Shown: positions 32,773 through 37,047 of the stretch, one piece after another
Layout of the letters: each line of letters opens with the position of its first letter
Position numbering within the stretch: position 1 is the stretch's first letter
Origin: Gammaproteobacteria bacterium
GTDB taxonomy: Bacteria > Pseudomonadota > Gammaproteobacteria > UBA6186 > Azoamicaceae
Assembly: GCA_020054325.1 (NCBI GenBank)
Contig: JAGVLG010000100.1
Location: 1 to 37,047, forward strand
Direction: 5' to 3'
DNA length: 37,047 bases
Made by a program: the position numbers and the translations under genes
The notes under the pieces: model-generated
The model's database searches: none
What the model saw: the letters and a program-made list of their open reading frames with translations, nothing else
Told to the model about the DNA's origin: nothing

Positions 32773-35081
32773 TTTTCTAATCCTTTTAATTGCGCCTCGG
32801 TAAATTCATCCACTTGAATTGCGTCTAATCGCAAAGTTTCAAAATGGTTTAATGCTGCAGCTTCATCATTTGTTATAAATCCTTTATCCAATGCAGCTTG
32901 GATGCGATGAAACATGCGCAAATTTTTATCAATTTGCTCTGCTCGCACGTATTCATCAAGTTTATGTATTAATGGTGTTACTCTAACCATTTCTAGCCAA
33001 GCTAGTTCGACGCGTGCCACTGGATCATCGGCAGATTTACTAACTACGCAATGCGAAGTTAAACGTTCTCGAAATAATGATGGTTGCATCATATCCTTAC
33101 TGATTTCGATCGCCAATTTGTCGCTTGGCATGCGAAAGTTACGCCATGGCGGCGATATGTAGCAAGAAATAATTTTACCCATAAAACTATCTAGATTTAA
33201 ATAAAAATAATCAAAGCTTTCTTGAATTTTATACAAACAAAAGTCCAACGACCACTTGGTTAATTTATAATCTGCTGCATCATTTTTATAATCATAATTA
33301 TATTTTAAAACAGCAGATGCAATATACAAATAACTTAATACATCTCCGAGCCTAGCAGATAAATTTTCTTTTCGTTTTAAATTGCCACCTAGAACTAACA
33401 TTCCTAAATCAGCACTACATGCTAAAGCAATACTAAAGAAGCTCAACCATTGATAGTATCTTTTCCATCCTGCATGCTCGGGAGCTTCACAAAAATGTGC
33501 GCCACTTAATGAATGAACTTTTAATTTCGAAAAATTCGCTAATGCATAACATATGTGTTTAAAAAGAGCAGCATCAAATTCTGCTAAAGCGCGTTGCGGA
33601 TCACTTTCTTTAACTGCATTCAATTCGCGTAAAACATATGGATGACAACGTATTGCACCCTGGCCAAATATCATTAGACAACGCGTGAGAATATTTGCTC
33701 CCTCTACAGTAATGCTAATGGGAACTCCTTCGTATGAGGTTGCAAGGTAATTTCTTGGTCCCATCATAATGCCACGACCACCGTGTACATCCATGGCATC
33801 GTTAATTACAACGCGCGACATTTCAGTCATATGATATTTACTAATTGCAGTAATTACCGAAGGTTTAAATTTTTGATCTATGGCAGATAATGTCAATAAC
33901 CGAGTTGCTTCCAACATATATGTGTGTCCGGCAATTCGTGCCATTGCGGTTGCTACACCTTCGAAGTTACCAATCGATACTTTAAATTGTTGCCGCAACT
34001 TGGCATAGGCACCAGTAACTCGGTAGCAGTGCTTACCAAGAGCAGTGCTTAATGCCGGTAAGGAAATCCCTCTACCAGAGGCTAAACATTCCACCAGCAT
34101 TTTCCAACCATGCCCAATCATCTTTTGGCCACCGATAATATTATCTAATGGTACAAAAACATTCCTACCGCGAATTGGTCCATTAAAGAATGCCTGATTC
34201 AATGGGTAATGCCGAGCCCCAATCTCAACCCCAGCGGTAATATTTTCAAGTAGTACTACTGTAATCCCTAGTTCTGTTTTAGTGCCCAATAACTGCTGCG
34301 GATCTGAAAGTTTTACCGCAAGCCCAATCAAATTTGCAATTGGCGCTAAGGTTATATAACGTTTACTGAAATTTAACTTAATTCCTAATACTTGATCTTT
34401 GCCATCCCAGCTACCATAACAAATTTCTCCACTGTCCGTTATCGAAGTTGCATCGCTACCAGCATCTGGAGCTGTTAATGCAAAACATGGCATTGCTAAT
34501 CCTTTAGCTAGTAGATGCAAATATTTATTTTTTTGATCTTCAGTACCATAATGTAAAATTAATTCTGCTGGACCGAGCGAATTTGGCACCATCACTGATA
34601 CAGCTGCACTCAAACTTTTAGTTGCAATTTTTTGTACCACCGTTGAGCTTGCTAGAGCTGAAAAATTCTTACCACCATATTTTTTGGGTACATGTAATCC
34701 TAAGAACCCAGCAGTCTTCAAATAATTCCAAGCACTTTCGGGAAAATCATAATCTTTATGTACAATCTGCCATTCATCAAGCATTTCACAAAACCTTTCT
34801 ACTTCATTATCTAAAAAGTCTTGCTCTTCAGGAGTCAAGGTGGGCTTGGGGTTTTGCAAGAACTGCTGCCATTGTGGCCGCCCCTGAAATAAATTAGCCT
34901 CATGCCAAGTATCGCCAGCGGCTATTGCCTCTTGTTCAGTTTCGCTCATGGGCGGCATAACAGTCTTGAACCACGCAAATAGTGGTTTTGAAATTAAATT
35001 ACGTCTGATCGGAGTCACAACCAAAATGAGTGCAGCAGCAATAATAGCAGCAAGGACTAGTCCCAATATCCAAAGTAGCAT
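32769..35081 (-). CDS. fadE: FadE-type acyl-CoA dehydrogenase
   Basis: This 770-residue FAD enzyme performs the first dehydrogenation in beta-oxidation; FadE-type proteins are longer than ordinary acyl-CoA dehydrogenases and this fits (E. coli 814). An N-terminal hydrophobic anchor (about 2-23) suggests inner-membrane attachment. The dehydrogenase core includes LHVPKKYGG, FALTAPDAGSDATS (about 200-213), DVHGGRGIMMGPRNY (431-445) and SITVEGANILTR (E460). AGGAA precedes the ATG by five bases. It is the first gene of fadE-fadI-fadJ. I see no clear FadR-like operator in the 119-bp divergent gap. Confidence 0.93.
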   Translation of the reverse strand: MLLWILGLVLAAIIAAALILVVTPIRRNLISKPLFAWFKTVMPPMSETEQEAIAAGDTWHEANLFQGRPQWQQFLQNPKPTLTPEEQDFLDNEVERFCEMLDEWQIVHKDYDFPESAWNYLKTAGFLGLHVPKKYGGKNFSALASSTVVQKIATKSLSAAVSVMVPNSLGPAELILHYGTEDQKNKYLHLLAKGLAMPCFALTAPDAGSDATSITDSGEICYGSWDGKDQVLGIKLNFSKRYITLAPIANLIGLAVKLSDPQQLLGTKTELGITVVLLENITAGVEIGARHYPLNQAFFNGPIRGRNVFVPLDNIIGGQKMIGHGWKMLVECLASGRGISLPALSTALGKHCYRVTGAYAKLRQQFKVSIGNFEGVATAMARIAGHTYMLEATRLLTLSAIDQKFKPSVITAISKYHMTEMSRVVINDAMDVHGGRGIMMGPRNYLATSYEGVPISITVEGANILTRCLMIFGQGAIRCHPYVLRELNAVKESDPQRALAEFDAALFKHICYALANFSKLKVHSLSGAHFCEAPEHAGWKRYYQWLSFFSIALACSADLGMLVLGGNLKRKENLSARLGDVLSYLYIASAVLKYNYDYKNDAADYKLTKWSLDFCLYKIQESFDYFYLNLDSFMGKIISCYISPPWRNFRMPSDKLAIEISKDMMQPSLFRERLTSHCVVSKSADDPVARVELAWLEMVRVTPLIHKLDEYVRAEQIDKNLRMFHRIQAALDKGFITNDEAAALNHFETLRLDAIQVDEFTEAQLKGLEK

Positions 35082-35200
35082 ATGAATTCCTGATATTTCG
35101 TGCAGATCAACTTAATAATAGCTCAGAATAAATATTTTTTTAGCAAACAGTAGATTTAGTAGGTCTTATGGCTTATATTAAAGAAAATGAGGTAAGGATT

Positions 35201-35524
35201 ATGGTAGCTCGCACACAAAAAGAAGAACCATTAATCGGCAGTTGGTACGATTCGAAAGATTTCCCCGAATGCTTTAGGGTGGTTGCCTACGACAACCCGC
35301 ATGATGCTGTCGAAATTCAGTACTTTGACGGCGAGATCGAAGAAATTGACTACGAAACATGGCAACAACTCAATCCATATGAAATCCCCGAGCCAGAAGA
35401 TGCATCTGCACCATTCGAGATGGAGCGCGAGGATATCCTCGATATGCTGAATGAAATTGAAAATGATGAAGACCTGGCATCACACTTACGCCATATAGAT
35501 GATGAGGAGTCATCTTGGCGATAA
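35201..35524 (+). CDS. DUF6763-like small acidic protein
   Basis: This is an acidic protein of about 107 residues from the chosen start. The N-terminal half, with PLIGSWYDSKDFPECFRVVA followed by an acidic VEIQYFDGEIEEIDYETW strand region, matches what I remember of the DUF6763 family of uncharacterised gammaproteobacterial proteins. The C-terminal half is very rich in Asp and Glu. An ATG at 35168 would add 11 residues, but GAGGT lies seven bases before the ATG at 35201 and the family normally starts close to this point. There are no membrane segments or cysteine motifs beyond one Cys. The function is unknown. It is divergent from fadE and upstream of lexA. Confidence 0.65.
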   Translation: MVARTQKEEPLIGSWYDSKDFPECFRVVAYDNPHDAVEIQYFDGEIEEIDYETWQQLNPYEIPEPEDASAPFEMEREDILDMLNEIENDEDLASHLRHIDDEESSWR

Positions 35525-35644
35525 TTTTTAGCCATCCTCACAATTCTGTCAAAAAATCGTCTAACTTACATATTGTTAATTACTGGGTATTTTAATCTGG
35601 GAATAACTAAGGCCTAGGTTTTAAAGCAGCAATAGTTCCCCAGG

Positions 35645-35680
35645 CTGGACATGGATACAGTAATGTGATTAAATATACAG
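35645..35680 (+). promoter_or_regulatory. Probable tandem LexA operators of lexA
   Basis: CTGGACATGGATACAG (35645-35660) fits the LexA box CTGT-N8-ACAG with one mismatch. A second, weaker site, GTGATTAAATATACAG, lies exactly 20 bp downstream (35665-35680). Both right halves are embedded in the direct repeat ATACAGTAATG (35655 and 35675). Two sites two helical turns apart suit cooperative autorepression. Confidence 0.6.
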
Positions 35681-35717
35681 TAATGGGCGCTGTACAACCT
35701 AATGTAGGAAGATGATT

Positions 35718-36341
35718 ATGGCTAAGCTAACAAAAAGACAAAATGAAGTTTTACAATTGATTCAAGATCAAATGACCGCTACCGGTGCTCCCCCAACCCG
35801 CGCAGAAATTGCTAGTCGCATGGGTTTTAAATCCCCAAATGCGGCTGAAGATCATTTGCGTGCTTTAGCCAGAAAAAACATTATTGAGCTTATTCCTGGC
35901 ACCTCCAGGGGGATCCGTTTATTAATCGATAATACTGGCATTCCTATTGTAGGCTCTGTTGCTGCTGGGCAACCAATCCTAGCCCAAGAGCACATTGAGG
36001 ACAGCTACAAAATTGATAAAAATGTTTTTGCTCCTAACGCAGATTACTTATTACGCGTTAAAGGCGACAGCATGAAGAATGTAGGTATTTTAAATGGCGA
36101 CTTATTAGTAGTGCATGCTACAACCGAAGCACGCCCTGGGCAAATCGTCGTTGCCCGTATTGATGACGAAGTTACTGTAAAACGTTTTTACCGCGATGGT
36201 GATACAGTATCTCTCGTTGCTGAAAACGAAAGCTACCAACCAATAAGAGTTGATTTAACCAAACAAAACTTTGTAATCGAAGGTATCGGTGTTGGGGTAA
36301 TTCGTAGTTTTTCCAATGCTGCCAATAGCAACTTTAACTAA
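35718..36341 (+). CDS. lexA: LexA, SOS-response repressor
   Basis: This 207-residue repressor of DNA-damage genes is inactivated by RecA-stimulated self-cleavage. The start is the ATG at 35718: AGGA lies eight bases upstream, whereas the ATG at 35712 lies right beside the binding site. The N-terminal winged helix ([16 protein letters not shown] ... [15 protein letters not shown]) is typical. The cleavage bond is A83-G84 in SVAAGQP. The catalytic dyad is S118 (GDSM) and K155 (EVTVKRF). The length is standard (E. coli 202). Probable LexA sites lie just upstream, so it likely represses itself. A strong hairpin follows the stop. Confidence 0.95.
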   Translation: MAKLTKRQNEVLQLIQDQMTATGAPPTRAEIASRMGFKSPNAAEDHLRALARKNIIELIPGTSRGIRLLIDNTGIPIVGSVAAGQPILAQEHIEDSYKIDKNVFAPNADYLLRVKGDSMKNVGILNGDLLVVHATTEARPGQIVVARIDDEVTVKRFYRDGDTVSLVAENESYQPIRVDLTKQNFVIEGIGVGVIRSFSNAANSNFN

Positions 36342-36353
36342 CTTCACACAACA

Positions 36354-36385
36354 AGCAGACCCGCGTAAGTGTACGCGGGTTTGCT
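36354..36385. terminator. Hairpin terminator between lexA and the convergent gene
   Basis: A 14-bp stem (36354-36367 with 36372-36385, one G-T pair) closes a 4-base AGTG loop. It is very stable, though the following T-run is short on either strand. It lies between convergent genes and probably stops both. Confidence 0.7.
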
Positions 36386-36424
36386 ATGCTCAAATCCACT
36401 CCAGCGTGGAAATGCAAAGTAACT

Positions 36425-36880
36425 TTAAACTAATGTGACAGCATTACGTGTATTGGCAGTAACTGTTGGTTGCTCTGGAGCTTGCCTTCTTGTACTGCTA
36501 CTCATCGCGGTGTTACCTGAGCCAGCCTCTGGTGCTTTTCTGCAACAAGAAAATAATAGACAGCGATCACTTTGTGGTCTGCGAAAGCTATCACGAATAT
36601 TGCGTAAACTACGCGCACTACGTTGTCTAGATTCTTCGTCCCTGGCATGATAAATACCACAAAGCAATATTAAACCAATAACGCCTAATAGCGGTCCCAG
36701 CCAATACCAAAGTGGCACACTACTAATTGGACAATCCCCTTTATATGCAGGGATCAAAATTGGGGTTTTTCCAGAATAAATTATGGTTGTGCCAACTCTA
36801 ACACATGGGTTACTCGTTCCATTAGTTGGCAGAGAGTCATTTGTTGCGTTAGTTGTACTTTCAAGTAAGCGATTTATCAT
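36425..36880 (-). CDS. One-pass membrane protein, unknown function
   Basis: This 151-residue protein is not one I recognise. An N-terminal polar region (about 1-55, rich in Asn, Thr and Ser, with Cys at 26 and 50) precedes one membrane segment (about 56-77, WYWLGPLLGVIGLILLCGIY). A strongly Arg-rich stretch (about 80-105) and a Ser/Thr/Ala-rich C-terminal tail follow. By the positive-inside rule the N-terminal part faces the periplasm and the tail the cytosol. A second cysteine cluster, CLLFSCC, lies after the Arg-rich segment. An extended -10 promoter about 50 bases upstream supports it as a real gene. It lies between lexA and IS-like sequence, in accessory-looking territory. Confidence 0.5.
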   Translation of the reverse strand: MINRLLESTTNATNDSLPTNGTSNPCVRVGTTIIYSGKTPILIPAYKGDCPISSVPLWYWLGPLLGVIGLILLCGIYHARDEESRQRSARSLRNIRDSFRRPQSDRCLLFSCCRKAPEAGSGNTAMSSSTRRQAPEQPTVTANTRNAVTLV

Positions 36881-36937
36881 AATAAGAATCCCAACATGGT
36901 TGCGTGTATAGGCGCTACATCAGTAGCGATCGATGTA

Positions 36938-36946
36938 AGTATAACA
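36938..36946 (-). promoter_or_regulatory. Extended -10 promoter for the membrane-protein gene
   Basis: The minus strand reads TGT-TATACT, an extended -10 element (TGnTATAAT), about 58 bases before the ATG at 36880. There is no good -35, as is common with extended -10 promoters. A perfect 6-bp hairpin (CGCTAC-ATCA-GTAGCG, 36913-36928) lies in the transcribed leader. Confidence 0.42.
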
Positions 36947-36961
36947 TATGTTACGGCCCGA

Positions 36962-36997
36962 TAGAAATGTCCGGTTGCTGGCCATTTAGAAATGTCC
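36962..36997. mobile_element. Possible insertion-sequence end with repeated TAGAAATGTCC
   Basis: The 11-bp unit TAGAAATGTCC occurs at 36962-36972 and again at 36987-36997, 25 bp apart, with GGCCATT just before the second. Paired GGACATTTCTA-like units are typical transposase-binding repeats at the ends of some insertion sequences of IS21 or IS481 type. Any transposase would lie beyond the window on the right: two minus-strand frames run in from the edge and stop at about 37016 and 37012. The remaining bases show no other feature. Confidence 0.4.
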
Positions 36998-37047
36998 TGG
37001 TAAGTATATTCAATTAGTCGGCTTTTGTGTTTCTCCTTTGGAAGAAA

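Noticed and set aside
35597-35643. Interrupted inverted repeat (CTGGG...ACTA / TAGT...CCCAG) before lexA
   Set aside because: The arms pair only in two 5-bp blocks with a 20+ base loop and no U-run, so neither a terminator nor an attenuator is supported.

Overview
The window is AT-rich chromosomal DNA from a gammaproteobacterium. The main evidence is the conserved block tig-clpP-clpX-lon-hupB-(tRNA-Val, tRNA-Asp)-ppiD, together with a CsiV-family protein, LpxH, FadE/FadI/FadJ-type beta-oxidation genes, a DUF6763-like protein and LexA. Very large alpha-helical orphan proteins and a divergent kinase-like protein beside ordinary housekeeping genes suggest a host-associated, Legionellales-like bacterium. 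That lifestyle and placement are inferences, not something the sequence proves.

Layout. 1-472: 3' end of an unknown gene cut by the window edge, with a shared hairpin terminator. 531-4790 (minus): csiV-like gene, small membrane protein, fabV (enoyl-ACP reductase) and ppiD, with a 131-bp imperfect palindrome after fabV. 4815-5277 (minus): tRNA-Asp, tRNA-Val and hupB, with a textbook sigma70 promoter. 5478-6653 (plus): a protein with a kinase-like catalytic signature that interrupts the usual lon-hupB adjacency. 6657-12697 (minus): lon, clpX, clpP, tig. 12718-13233 (minus): five tRNAs (Leu, Lys, Arg, His, Pro) behind a good promoter. 13316-16076 (plus): folD, a small MscS channel and lepB, with a 140-bp palindrome that includes the end of folD. 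16116-18907 (minus): gltX-cysS, coupled. 19094-20340 (plus): cyclophilin and lpxH, coupled. 20378-29409 (minus): two giant proteins (1937 and 1046 aa). 29460-35081 (minus): fadE-fadI-fadJ. 35201-36341 (plus): DUF6763-like gene and lexA with probable self-operators. 36425-36880 (minus): a one-pass membrane protein. 36962 to the end: sequence resembling an insertion-sequence end.

How they fit together. The protein quality-control genes (trigger factor, ClpXP, Lon, PpiD) form the conserved backbone. fadE-fadI-fadJ encodes the acyl-CoA dehydrogenase, hydratase/dehydrogenase and thiolase steps of fatty-acid oxidation and lies just upstream of the two giant genes.

The strongest candidate for something undescribed is the giant pair. 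The proteins have different N-terminal helical, solenoid-like regions but share a C-terminal module of about 540-590 residues with ordered matching motifs. The upstream gene's Shine-Dalgarno sequence lies inside a perfect 11-bp hairpin stem, so its translation may be conditional. The second candidate is the kinase-like insertion between lon and hupB.
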